Positions 33,184 to 43,690 of a DNA stretch of 64,000 nucleotides are shown piece after piece. The notes under the pieces were generated by a model. The model saw nothing but the letters and a program-made list of their open reading frames with translations. It did not search any database and had not been told where the DNA came from. A program made the translations under genes and the position numbers. The DNA lies in contig BLAL01000059.1 in NCBI GenBank assembly GCA_015698045.1, forward strand, positions 1,059,001-1,123,000, written 5' to 3'. This DNA is from Rhizophagus clarus (lineage: Eukaryota > Glomeromycota > Glomeromycetes > Glomerales > Glomeraceae). Within the stretch, counting starts at the first letter, position 1, and each line of letters begins with the position of its first letter.

Positions 33184-33702
33184 ATGTCCAAGACTGATAA
33201 AATACTAACCTCTGAATATCTGGATTGGCATGCTAAATTAAATGGATTACCAAGCGTTTTGACAGATAAGATTCATACCAAATTATACAAAAGATATAAA
33301 AAAGAAACTGGATGTGAGCCATGGCAATTATCAGAAGCTGTGATAAGTATATTAGAAAAATCTCAAGCCTCTGATTTCAAGCCTATCACCTTTGAAGCCA
33401 GATCTGATTCAGAATTAATTATCAAATCCGTCTTAGAGCACTTCCCATACTTGAAATTCCAAAATACTTTTAGAGATATTGATAATTATAATTTTGCATT
33501 ACCTCAGCCATGGAGCTCACCATGTCCTATTTGCAATGGAAAACATGGGAATTATGGATTACATGGCTCGTGGTATCGCAAAAATGGGAATCAATTCTCT
33601 TATGATCCTGAATTAGCGAAGTTCTATTCTCAAGATAAGTTGGAATATTGTCTTACCTACAACACTTCAAGTAATAAACTCAAGTTCGCGATAGTAGTAT
33701 AG
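33184..33702 (+). CDS. Uncharacterised protein with a CPIC...GxHG cluster
   Basis: An intact 172-residue frame, MSKTDKILTSEYLDWHAKLN to TAG. The middle carries WSSPCPICNGKHGNYGLHGSW, a Cys/His cluster that could bind zinc with two Cys and two His. No signal peptide or membrane segment is seen. It lies on the same strand 136 bp after the coiled-coil gene. I do not know a function; the sequence has the feel of an expanded Rhizophagus-specific family. The ATG is preceded by an A-rich AAATTAAGAT. Confidence 0.6.
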   Translation: MSKTDKILTSEYLDWHAKLNGLPSVLTDKIHTKLYKRYKKETGCEPWQLSEAVISILEKSQASDFKPITFEARSDSELIIKSVLEHFPYLKFQNTFRDIDNYNFALPQPWSSPCPICNGKHGNYGLHGSWYRKNGNQFSYDPELAKFYSQDKLEYCLTYNTSSNKLKFAIVV

Positions 33703-34101
33703 AAACTTTATCATATACAGTGGGCTAGTCGCATTTTTTTCGTCGCTCGCACCCTTCACCTGATATTCATACTAAATATGTCATATGACATCTAATATGT
33801 GCGAAAAAAATATATTATTCAGAACTGGGCTCATTCAATAGATTTCATTTACGGATTTCAGATATAGAATCTCATCTAATAGATTTCATTTGCGGATATA
33901 GAAACGAAGCAGTGCAGAACAATATCGGTAAAATTCTTGCCGAAGAATAGGGGCTGTATGACATGAGATTTGTAAGGGGTTAATAAATAATGAAATGTTG
34001 TACGTGATTACTAACGAGAATTTGACAATATATTTTTTTCTGTACATGCACTAGCACTATATAAACTGTCTAGTACACGATGAGAGTTAAACCAACTGAA
34101 T
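33703..34101. other. Intergenic spacer
   Basis: No gene. A short duplication, AATAGATTTCATTT(A/G)CGGAT, occurs at 33838 and 33879. Confidence 0.4.
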
Positions 34102-35291
34102 ATGTCGAAGGGCTCAGAATCAACCAAAGATCCTTCTTACCAGGTCTCAGAGAAACCCCGCCCATCTCTTACCAACTATAGAAACCTTGCTTATAATATC
34201 TTGAAGTATCTTAAGGATGATATTGTCGGGGATAAAGAAATTTTGGAGCTAGAGCCATGTTCCGAATGTATGAACAATATTCTGGGACTCCCTCTCAAAG
34301 CACTTACAATACTGTCATGTGGGCATCTGTTTCATAGATTATGTATCAAGAAGAAGCTCATGATTACTAGGCCAGACGTGTGTTTATCCTCTGATTGTGG
34401 GAAGAATGTCGATATTATTGTGGACCCAAGTTTTATTAGGAGAGGTTCACAATCATCCCAATCAAGCAGAATTTCATCCATTTCTAACGTGATTAGTGAA
34501 AAGTTTGTCCTGAATTCGCCAGCTATACCCAAAGATCTAATGGAGGATATCGAGGATTCCGCAATTCCACGAAATTAGCTATTATGTGCAAAATGTCTTG
34601 AAGAAATTACTGCAGATTTTCTGAAAGATACTGTCTTTTTATCCTGCAAACACGCCGTGCATTATGATTGCATTGGCAATCCTCACAAAAAGTGTCCTAC
34701 CTGCTCAGGCGAAGATTTTGTAATGTTTCCAGTAGAACAGGCTTCGAGAACCACTCAGAAAAAAATGATCTAATGATTCAACTGAAAAATCCTCTAGTAA
34801 AAAAGCCAAAAAAAAAATGGTGGGAAGATCATGTTAGAAAAACTTATTGAAGAATTAATTTCTGAAACATCACAAAATCCAGAAATTGCGAAAGAGAGGA
34901 TCCTCCCTTTGGGATCGGGTAGCAGAACTTTCTTTGATTTGTACAATGTAATCGACGTTATAGAGGGGCAGGAGGAGGTCGTTAAACGGGCTGTTATCAA
35001 ATTATATTTTAATTTTGGAAAAGCGCTTAATGATCAATTTAGCCACTACTTGAAAACTAATCCCAAACGCACAGCTCAAGCACTGGTCAATCAAGAAGTT
35101 CGAAAACAGCTTCCAGATTTAGTTAGTGATGACGCATTTAGGAAGAAAAAAAATGGGCTCTAAAGATTTATGATCTTTTTAGTGAAATAGGCGAGCATAT
35201 GATTCAAAGGATTAAATCTTTCTCAGTATCAACTATAGCAAAATTAAGTCAGGATGATATCGACCATATCTTGGTCAAGTTTGCGAAATAA
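34102..35291 (+). pseudogene. Double RING-like protein gene, broken
   Basis: It begins MSKGSESTKDPSYQVSEKPR. The first Cys/His cluster (CSEC, CGHLFHRLC, CLSSDC; 34259-34400) and, after a TAG at 34576, a second (CAKCLEEI, CKHAVHYDC, KKCPTC; 34585-34710) have RING-finger spacing (C-x2-C...C-x-H-x2-H-x2-C...C-x2-C). This suggests a ubiquitin-ligase-like protein. The rest is spread over further frames: 34831-35163 (LIEELISETSQNPEIAKERI, helical) and then a final segment to TAA 35291 (IYDLFSEIG, LSQDDIDHILVKF). The shifts fall in long A-runs near 34762, 34812 and 35145. Those could be true mutations or homopolymer sequencing errors; the TAG is independent of that. Confidence 0.6.
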
Positions 35292-35320
35292 TAATATTTA
35301 TTGTGCCACGCACGTGACAT

Positions 35321-35337
35321 TGTGAACTCGGTTCACA
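35321..35337. terminator. Hairpin after the RING-like gene
   Basis: TGTGAAC-TCG-GTTCACA lies 30 bp after the final stop codon of the preceding gene, preceded by CACGCACGTGAC. The stem is that of GTGAACAATTGTTCAC with a different loop. Confidence 0.45.
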
Positions 35338-35714
35338 TTCTCTGAAATAAATTTGATATGTAAATAGCCCTTAAGAGATCTGCATATATATAATAATAAA
35401 GTTCGCCCATATCAGGCCTTTCTCTTTTTTTTTAATTCATGTATAATCATAAATGTGCTTATCGAATAAATAAAATCATGAGAAATCTGCAAACTAATCC
35501 TTCTATAGTTCCTGGAATATTCCTGGAACATTCCTAGAACTATCAAGGAACTGGCAGGGAACTGGGGAGGAATAAAAATGAATATGGTTTTATTATAGTG
35601 TATAATATTTACTATGATACTAAATTTTGGACTAAAAAATGGGAAAATGCAAAGAATAATCTAAATATCTGAAAAAAATATACTTTCTGAGTGCGTGTCT
35701 GACCCCATCCAAAT
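35338..35714. other. Spacer with short GGAA-type repeats
   Basis: No gene. 35505-35560 carries three near-palindromic direct repeats (TTCCTGGAATATTCCTGGAA, then CATTCCTAGAAC) followed by AAGGAACTGG(C/G)AGGGAACTGG. Meaning unknown. Confidence 0.4.
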
Positions 35715-36170
35715 TTATTCTAGTTTCACTTTAGATTCTTTGTTGACTCGACCTGACTCTTGGTTGACCAAATCTGACTCTTTGTTGACCCAACTTTGAC
35801 CCAATGTAGACTCTTCATTGACTCGACTTTGGTCCAATGTAGACTCGCTATTAGTCCAACACTTAGTTAATTTATGACGTAAAAATAAATAAGGATATCT
35901 GAATTCCTTTCCACAATACTGACAAGTTCGATCAGCTAGTTTTTTTTTACAGGTTCTGGCTCTTTTCCTACAGTAAAAACATTATGCTGAGATTTGTGAA
36001 CAGATAGGAGGATGATAATAGTCTTCCCATTTTGAGTTGCCTTGAATTCCCCCCTTTACTAAGGATTCCCATCCTGCACGATACTGCCATTGAGTTCCAA
36101 GAATAAATAGGGATAGTTCTTTTCCATTATCATCATATTCTGGTCGATGTCCAGCTCATATAAAAGGATT
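35715..36170 (-). pseudogene. Terminal zinc-finger gene at the right end
   Basis: Read on the minus strand from the inner edge of the right inverted repeat, a coherent frame runs from codon 36170 to TAA 35715. It includes PEYDDNGKELSLFILGTQWQ, KWEDYYHPPIC and CFYCRKRARTC, then a finger C-x2-C-x12-H-x4-C (CQYCGKEFRYPYLFLRH). The tail is made of repeated (V)N(K/E)ES-type units. It is interrupted by TGA (36156, in a context where Arg fits) and TAA (35982). The finger resembles the one at the left end (CDRCGKNFPKLWKLRRH), and both genes point inward. No start codon is identified; it may lie inside the inverted repeat. Confidence 0.55.
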
Positions 36171-36951
36171 TTATGTCTCTAAATACTATCAGAGGTTGCG
36201 CTCTAGGGCTTTTCAGAATGTCAGCTAAGCTATTAAAATTTTGGTACCTTGCGCCAGAATTTTGGTATCCTTAATCTTTGTATACCCAGAAATTTTGGTA
36301 CCCTCAGAGGTGAGACTTTTTTTTTTCGTATAACTTTTTGTCCCAGTATTTTGGTAAAGAATTGGCTCTAGAATGATTTCCTGTATATCAAAAAATTATT
36401 GGTTTACTAGAATAGGTTCAATGGCCCTTTTGATTTACTTTCTATCATTCAAAATTTTGGTACCCTCCCTTTAGTCGTGATACCAAAATTTGATCTTTGT
36501 TTACAACTATAAATCAGTTTTAGAATTAATTCTAGGATAACATAAAAATCTGATATGCAAAATGGACTTGCATTTACGGTCTGCAAGCATGCTCAGACAC
36601 TTCGGTCCTTGATGCTCTTGGCCTTTTCTAAACCCAAGCAATATAGCATACTTTTTTTGTTATATTATTTGGGATTAAAATCAAGCCAGCGCGTTAACAA
36701 AGATGGTAATCTCCTTTAACTTGAAAACTAAAAAATTGGGTAAAAGGATATATTAACAAAATTTATGCTCCAGCCTGATTTAAAACTTAAATTCAATATC
36801 GTATTTCGATATATTTCCTGGTCTTGAAAATAAATTTGGGGTTAAAAAAAGATTACATAAATTTCGTATATCGGGAAATAAGCTGGAAGAGGCTTACACT
36901 AATTATACCTATTCAGAAATCTTGTCCCAGACCCCCCATTTTGTCCTATAT
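36169..36951 (-). repeat. Right terminal inverted repeat of the giant element
   Basis: Inverted partner of 5650-6430. It ends at CCCCATTTTGTCCTATAT, followed by the target duplication ATTAC. The inner edge abuts the minus-strand zinc-finger gene (35715-36170). Confidence 0.9.
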
Positions 36952-36956
36952 ATTAC

Positions 36957-37530
36957 CAAATGAAAAGCATGATTGGACTTTTGAAATTAAGGTAAGAAAA
37001 GGTAGGAAAAGTGTTTTTTATTATTTTTTTTTTAATTAATTAAGTTATTAACTTTTTTTCTTTTTTGTAGTATTGCTAAACAAAAAGTATAATTAGACTT
37101 TTGAAATTAAAGTAAGGGAGGATAAAAGAGGTATTTTTTGTTATTCTTTTTTTAATTAATTAAGTTATTAACTTTTTTTTCTTTTTTATAGTATTATTAA
37201 ATGAAAAGCATGACTAGATTTTTGAAATTAAAGTAAAAAGAATAGAAAAAGTGTTTTTCATTATTTTTTTTTAATTAAGTTAATTTTTTTTCTTTTTATA
37301 GTGTTACTAGACGAAAAGCATAACCAGACTTTTTAAATTAAGGTAAAAAAAGTTGGGAAGATGTTTTTCATTATTCTTTTTTTAATTAATAAATTATTAA
37401 CTTTTTTTTTTTTTTGTAATATTATCAGATGAAAATACAACTAAACTTTTGAAATTAGGGTAAGGGAAAATAAAAAAGATATTATTATTATTTTCTTTAA
37501 AAAACTTTCTATTTTTATTTTTATAGGAAT
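36957..37530 (+). repeat. 120-bp satellite, right half of the split array
   Basis: About five degenerate units continue from the point where 5649 breaks off (36952, then ~37072, 37192, 37303 and 37425). Acceptor-like TTTTGTAG/TTTTATAG and donor-like GTAAG are kept in most units although the cores have drifted (many C-to-T differences). Confidence 0.82.
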
Positions 37531-38045
37531 ACTAGATTATACTTCTCAGCATAATTAAATCTCAATTGCTGTAATATTATGGCACAATGCCAAATTATGT
37601 ATTGACGTAACATAATTAATTTATACTGATGTAATCAATTTTTACTGACGTATTAATTTGTATTGACGCAATCAATTTTATATTAACGTAATTAATTATG
37701 GATTACATGTTTTATTGTGATATGTTTATTTTATTGTAATAAAATAATAATAATCTTAAACCTTTCCCTTTCATTTTTATTAAATTTACATATATTTTAA
37801 GTCTGGATTTGTTTAAAGAGCCTGGTAACCTAAAGAAAAAAAAAAAAATAGAAGAACATTAGTACATTTCTTTTATATATTAAAAAAAATTACTTTTCAA
37901 TTTCTGCTAACCTACTTGCACATATTCCAAATCTGAACCTTCTAAATCTAAAAAAAGAATTGAAACGTTAATAATATTTTATTAAATAATTATAAAAAAA
38001 AATTATTTTGATTATTTTCAAACATTAAAAGCAGGTTTGTCTTTA
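37531..38045. other. AT-rich spacer
   Basis: No gene. A short cluster of TACTGACGTAAT-like words (TTGACGTAACATAAT, TACTGATGTAATC, TATTAACGTAATTA) lies at 37600-37690. Confidence 0.35.
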
Positions 38046-39293
38046 CTAGAACTCTGCATGAGCTGAGCCAGCTTGCAAGCTGGTTCAAGCTTTTCAAGCT
38101 GAGCCAAGCCAAGCCATGATTAAATTGACTTGGTGGCTCACAAGCTAGCTTAAAAAAGCTTGAGTTAGGTATTAGGTTTGGCTTGATAAATTCAAACTGG
38201 CAGTGGGCTTGGCTTGAAAAACTCAAGCTGGCTCATGAATCAAATTAAGCTTAGCAATTTTTTACAATTTATATGTAAAAAATGCCAGTACCAATAGTTC
38301 TGACGTTTTTTTTGTGATTTTATAATACAAAATGCTGGAACCATTTATTCTGGTGTTTCTTTTTGCAATTTTATGAATAAAAAGCATTAGGACCATTAGT
38401 TCAGCATTTTTTTTTCAATTTTATAAATAGAAAGGCCGGGACCATTAGTTCTGGCATTTCTTTTGCAAACTTATATATAAAAAATGCCAGAATTCATAAT
38501 AATGCTATGCAAACTTACATCTTAATTAAAAAAAAATTTAAAAAATTCATTAATGCTATAATGAATTATTCGGTATAAAGGCAGAGTCATGTGACTTGCC
38601 AATCTAATCAAATAATCCGAATATCTGAAATACGACTGGACTTTTGGAATTAAGGTAGAAGAGGGTTGGAGGAGGTATTTCGTTATTTTTTTTAATTAAT
38701 TAAGTTATTAACTTTTTTTTATTTTTGTAGTGTTGCCAGACAAAAAACATGACCAGACTTTTGAAATTAAGGTAAGGGAGGGTGGGGAAGTGTTTTTCGG
38801 TATTTTTTTAACTAATTAATTATTTTTTTTTTCTTTTTTGTAGTATTGCCAGACAAAAAGCACGACCAGACTTTTGGAATTTAGGTAAGGGAGGGTGGGG
38901 AGGTGTTTTTCATTATTCTTTTTTTAACTAATTTTTGTAGTGTTGCTGGACGAAAAACATGATGCAACTTTTGAAATAATTAGGGTATTAAAAACTGAAA
39001 AAGAATAATAAAAATAAATAAATTTGGTCTAAAATACTAAAAAAAAGTGAAAAAATAAATAAAATAGAATAAATTTGGTAAATACTGAGTAATTTACATT
39101 TACCAAAATTAGCATTTTTTAAAAATAAATCCACATATATCTATTATAAACTCTACGCAAACATAAAATGTGAGTTATTCCTAAATTGACCGATCTACGC
39201 AAACTCAATTTGTAGGTTTAAAAAAGTAACTTCATATAAACTCTATACAAACCTGTATGTGAGTTATATTAGTATTATTCAGGGTCCTACCTG
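38046..39293. mobile_element. hAT-like element of the GAGCC-word family, truncated
   Basis: The left end TAGAACTCTGCATGAGC corresponds to the intact terminus of 45792-47597 (TAAAGCTCCGCATAAGC). It is followed by GCTTGAGCC-type subterminal words (38060-38250), hairpin repeats with ATGCCAG...CTGGCATT (38276-38490), the satellite leader (38565-38625), about four satellite units and the trailer ending GTATTATTCAGGGTCCT. The matching right-hand GAGCC end is missing and no target duplication is found, so this copy lost one end. Confidence 0.65.
38640..38990 (+). repeat. 120-bp satellite array, about 4 units
   Basis: Units near 38630 (partial), 38728, 38843 and 38941, with the same acceptor/core/donor layout as the array at 12170-13890. 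Confidence 0.85.
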
Positions 39294-39310
39294 GACCCTT
39301 TCAAAAGTCA

Positions 39311-39758
39311 AAATTACCAAAATTATGTTATAGTCATGTGATTTTTATAGTAAACAATAATAAAATTCAAAGTTAACAATCTTCGCATCTAGTGATCTGA
39401 TATTTATAATCTTTACATGGTTGAATTCAGCTCATCGTCAAGAAGATTCTAATGATATGTGTTGCATATTTGTAGCATCAATATTGACAGAGTTATTCAT
39501 GTTTAAAATTTGATATTAAATAGTCTTATTACTTTTATAATAAACAATAATAATAAAATTCAAAGTTAATAATCTCTGCATCTAGTAATCTGATTTTTAT
39601 AATTTTGATGCAGTTGGATTCAGCTTATCAAGAGGATTCCAATAATATGTGTTGCATATCTGTAGCATCAATATTGATAGAGTTATTCATGTTTAAAATT
39701 TTATATTAAATTATAATTATAAAAATCATATGACTATAACGTAATTTTGACTATTTTA
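39311..39758. repeat. Fold-back element with duplicated core
   Basis: AAATTATGTTATAGTCATGT at 39322 is mirrored by ATATGACTATAACGTAATTT near 39728, giving inverted arms of about 40 bp. The inside is two tandem copies of ~180 bp (39350-39536 and 39537-39715) sharing AATAAAATTCAAAGTTAA, ATGTGTTGCATAT and GTAGCATCAATATTGA. It fits a small non-autonomous transposon. Clear target duplications are not found. Confidence 0.6.
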
Positions 39759-39779
39759 ACTTTAATTTCAATTTTTAAC

Positions 39780-41712
39780 CTTCTTAAGTTGAAATATTTC
39801 AACTTTTAAGTTTTAATTTTAACTTCATGTATATTCATAATCATAAGACTATTGGTATATTGATCATATTTATTTTACTGAAAAAAAATTTGTTATAAAA
39901 AAATTAAAATTTATTATAAAAAGAATTATTTTTATATATACTGTTTTGTAACTTTATTTTATATAATGGTATACAATCCATAATTAATAAAATTTAGTTA
40001 TTTAAGAGTTTTTTTATATGTTAATATCTGTTTTACATTAACAATTTATTATATAGTATTCTTTATTATATTGAAGTTTGCTATAAAGAGAGATAACTGT
40101 ATAATCCTTAAAAAATCATCTATCTGAAGATAGAAGTAAAAATCAAATAAAGAAATAAAATACCAAATATCATCAAAAATAATATTTTAATAAAAGAAAT
40201 TAAATTTCAGCTACCAAATATCATAAAAATTTTTTTTTCAATTTAAAATTTTCAACCTTAATTCAAAGTCTTAAAAAAATTCTAAAAGTATTACTAAACT
40301 CAATAAATATAAATAGCAGATTTCAAGTTAGTGTGTAAATATTTTAGCAATATGCAAGATAACTTTTTTGCATAAAGTTTTTTATTTAAGGATACTACCC
40401 ATATAATGAAATAATATTTCCAAAACATAAAATAAACAGAAGGGAAGAAAGTTTTTAATTAATTTTAATTGTTTTCATAATTATAGAATTTGAATAATAC
40501 AAATATATTAAATATTATTAATTTTTAATTAATTATATATTTTTATTGTATATATTATAATTATATTATATAAAAAATTTATGTAATAGATAAATTGTTT
40601 TATATAGACTTTTATGTCAAATTAAAGATTGATAATTTATTTAAAAATTATATAAAATTTAATAAAAAAATATTTAAATTTATTAGAAAATTATTTAAAT
40701 TTTACAAAAAATGAATATTTAAAATTTAATATATAATAAAAATTCATTAAAAACATTTTTTAAATATATATTTAATTAATTCAATTAATATTATTATTTC
40801 AGGATAATCTTAATACTAACTGGTATAGTGTAATAATATAATAATAAAATTAATTAAATAGCACTATAATATAATATAATTAATAATATATAATAATCAT
40901 ATGATATAATCAGACATAGTAATATTTTATTAAGAGATTATTTTAGAAAATATATAAGAATAAGAAATTAGAAATTTATTTTTAAATTTTATTAAAAATT
41001 AGGAATTTAGAACTTATTTTTAAATTTTATTAATTGAAAAAAATGAATTATTATAAATTATTAATTTTTAATATATAATTTCATATATGAATTTCTTATT
41101 TTTATAGTATATAATTTTATATTTCATATACAAATTTCTTATTTTATAACATATAATTTTATATTTTATATATATGATATATTTTCTTTATTAGATTAAG
41201 ATAAAGGTATATCATATGTGCCGATCCTTGGAATTAGCTTAAATTAAGAATTTTTAATAAAAAATTAGTAAACAGTGCAAAATACGATTGTGTTACACAT
41301 TCATCTTATCAATCTTATGTAGAATAATCGGAAAATAAAAAAATTTTTTACAACTCATACTTAAAAATTAAAATAATAATAACTTTTTATAACCCATCAA
41401 CTATTTTAAGAACCCATCACTTTTTACACCAGTTGCAAATAAAAGTTTTATGAATACAATTGTAGTTATTTGCAGTTGTTAATGGTATTATTTATTCTCC
41501 AAAAGCTTTTTATTGCTGTAAAATAATTAAATAAGGCAGCAAAAATAACTGGGTTTCGTATAAATTTGCCATCATATTTAAAGAATTTTGAAAATAAAGA
41601 AATAACCAAAATTTTCATTATCTTTTAATAATTTTTAATTTTAAAAATTGTTTTTAAAATATATAGACAAAGAATCTTCCTTTATATCATTTACTGACGA
41701 TGATTTTAAAAT
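39780..41712. other. AT-rich intergenic DNA
   Basis: Nearly 2 kb of very AT-rich sequence. No gene is supported. Confidence 0.5.
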
Positions 41713-41985
41713 TCATTTAACCGACATTGAAATCTCATGATATTTAAATCCACCAGTACGAAAGCTTTGACTTTTAAATAGATGATCATTGTTACAGAGC
41801 TTTGCGAACGCCGCCTTTCTACAAAAACAATATACCTGTATCCCAATAAGCCCAGAGAACTCATCACCTACAAAAATTAAAAAAGCAGAAACGTTAGAAC
41901 ATTTCTTAAAGTCAATTTCAATATTCTTCTCAAAGAAACAACATACCCGCGTCTCAAGGAATTCCATTTGCTGCAAATAAGTCAT
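41713..41985 (-). pseudogene. Possible small gene fragment with two introns
   Basis: GC content rises locally. On the minus strand LQQMEFLETR is followed by GGTATGTTG...TTTTTGTAG (intron-like), then GDEFSGLIGIQ, GTATATTG...TTTGTAG (a second, very short intron-like stretch) and KGGVRKAL. A further frame has SQSFRTGGFKYHE. The pieces read like exons of a broken gene I cannot name. It may be chance. Confidence 0.3.
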
Positions 41986-42199
41986 ATTATGATCGATATA
42001 CTTTTATTTTATTTTACATTCAGTAAAACTCGATAAAACAGAATAGTAAAAGTTATATCATTAGATTCGGAACACCAATGGCCCTATGATCATTAAATAA
42101 AAGGATAATTTTTTTTTAAATACACAATATATGAAAGGCACAGAATGCTTTTATAAAAGTTATTTAACAAATCGTTTTAATAATGTCAAAATATTAAAT

Positions 42200-43690
42200 T
42201 GTGAAGTCCAGTCATGCTTTTCGTCTGGCAACACTACAAAAAAGAAAGAAAAAAAATAAATAATTAATTAATTACAAAAAAAACTAACGAAAAACACCAC
42301 CCCAACCCTTCCTTACCTTAATTGTCCTTAATTCCAAAAGTCCGGTCATGCTTTTCGTCTGGCAACACTACAAAAAAAAAAATTAATAATTAATTAAAAA
42401 AACAACGAAAAATACCTCCCCAACCCTCCCTTACTTTAATTGTCCTTAATTTCAAAAAGTCCGGTCGTGCTTTTCGTCTGGCAACACTACAAAAAGAAAA
42501 AAAACAAACAAATAATTAATTAATTAAAAAAAATAATGAAAACACCACCCCAACCCTCCCTTACCTTAATTGTCCTTAATTCCAAAAGTCCGGTCATGCT
42601 TTTCGTCCGGCAACACTACAAAAAAGAAAAAAAAAGCAAATAAATAAATAATTAATTAAACAAAAAACACCATCCAACCCTCCCTTACCTTAATTCCAAT
42701 AGTCCGGTCATGCTTTTTGTCTGGCAATACTACAAAAAAGAAAAAACAAACAAATAAATAAATAATTAATTAAACAAAAAACACCACCCCAACCCTCCCT
42801 TACCTTAATTCCAATAATCCGGTCATGCTTTTCGTCCAGCAACACTACAAAAAAGAAAAAATAAACAAAAAAATAATTAATTAATTAAATAAAAAACACC
42901 ACCCCAACTCTCCCTTACCTTAATTCCAATAGTCCAGTCATGCTTTTCATCCGGCAACACTACAAAAAAGAAAAAAAAAATAATAATTAATTAATTAAAT
43001 AAAAAAAAACTAACGAAAAACACCTCCTTACCTTAATTTCAAAAGTCTGGTCATGTTTTTTGTCTGGCAACACTACAAAAAAGAAAAAAAAAATAATTAA
43101 TTAATTAAATAAAAAAACTAACGAAAAACACCTCCCCCAACCCTCCCTTACCTTAATTCCAATAATCCGGTCGTGCTTTTCGTCCGGCAATACTACAAAA
43201 AAGAAAAAACAAACAAAAAAATAAATAATTAATTAATTAAAAAAAAAATAACAAAAAACACCTCCCCCAACCCTCCCTTACCTTAATTCCAATAGTCTGG
43301 TCGTGCTTTTCGTCCGGCAATACTACAAAAAAGAAAAAATAATAATAATTAATTAATTAAATAAAAAAAACCAATGAAAAACACCTCCTTACCTTAATTC
43401 CAAAAGTCCGGTCATGTTTTTCGTCTGGCAACACTACAAAAAAGAAAAAAAAAATAATTAATTAATTAAATAAAAAAACTAACGAAAAACACCTTTCCCA
43501 ACTCTCTCTTACCTTAATTCCAAAAGTCCAGTCACATTTTTCGTCCGGCAACACTACAAAAAAAGAAAAAAAAAATAATTAATTAATTAATTAAAAAAAA
43601 CAACAACGAAAAACACCACCCAACCCTCCCTTATCTTAATTCCAATAGTCTAGTCATGCTTTTCGTCCAGCAATACTACAAAAAAGAAAA
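42200..43690 (-). repeat. 120-bp satellite array, inverted, about 13 units
   Basis: Thirteen units from ~42229 to ~43667, the reverse complement of the array at 12170. Cores appear as CCGGTCATGCTTTTCGTC and GGCAACACTACAAAAA. Some units carry a duplicated TTAATTGTCCTTAATTCC at the donor side (42315, 42440, 42570). The leader and trailer modules of the mobile copies are not seen here, so this may be the resident satellite. Confidence 0.88.

Larger units (their letters stand above)
5650..36951. mobile_element. 31.3-kb Maverick/Polinton-like element with ~780-bp terminal inverted repeats
   Basis: The termini read ATATAGAACAAAATGGGG at the left and the complement of CCCCATTTTGTCCTATAT at the right. 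They continue as a near-identical inverted repeat over 5650-6430 and 36169-36951. The flanking duplication is ATTAC, or TATTAC if one terminal base is counted as target. Long inverted repeats, a ~6-bp duplication and a protein-primed family B polymerase are the hallmarks of Maverick/Polinton self-synthesising elements. It departs from the textbook set: I see no retroviral-type integrase, adenovirus-type protease, capsid or FtsK/A32-like ATPase. It carries a retropepsin-like protease and several fungal accessory genes instead. Most genes are broken by stops, homopolymer-type frameshifts and two nested transposons, so this copy is probably dead. Removing the two nested insertions leaves about 18.6 kb. 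Confidence 0.85.

Noticed and set aside
35505-35560. Heat-shock elements
   Set aside because: Half-sites are spaced TTC-nnn-GAA, not the nGAAnnTTCn spacing required.
42200-43690. CRISPR-like array
   Set aside because: Units of ~120 bp vary along their whole length, with no constant-repeat/unique-spacer structure; eukaryotic context.
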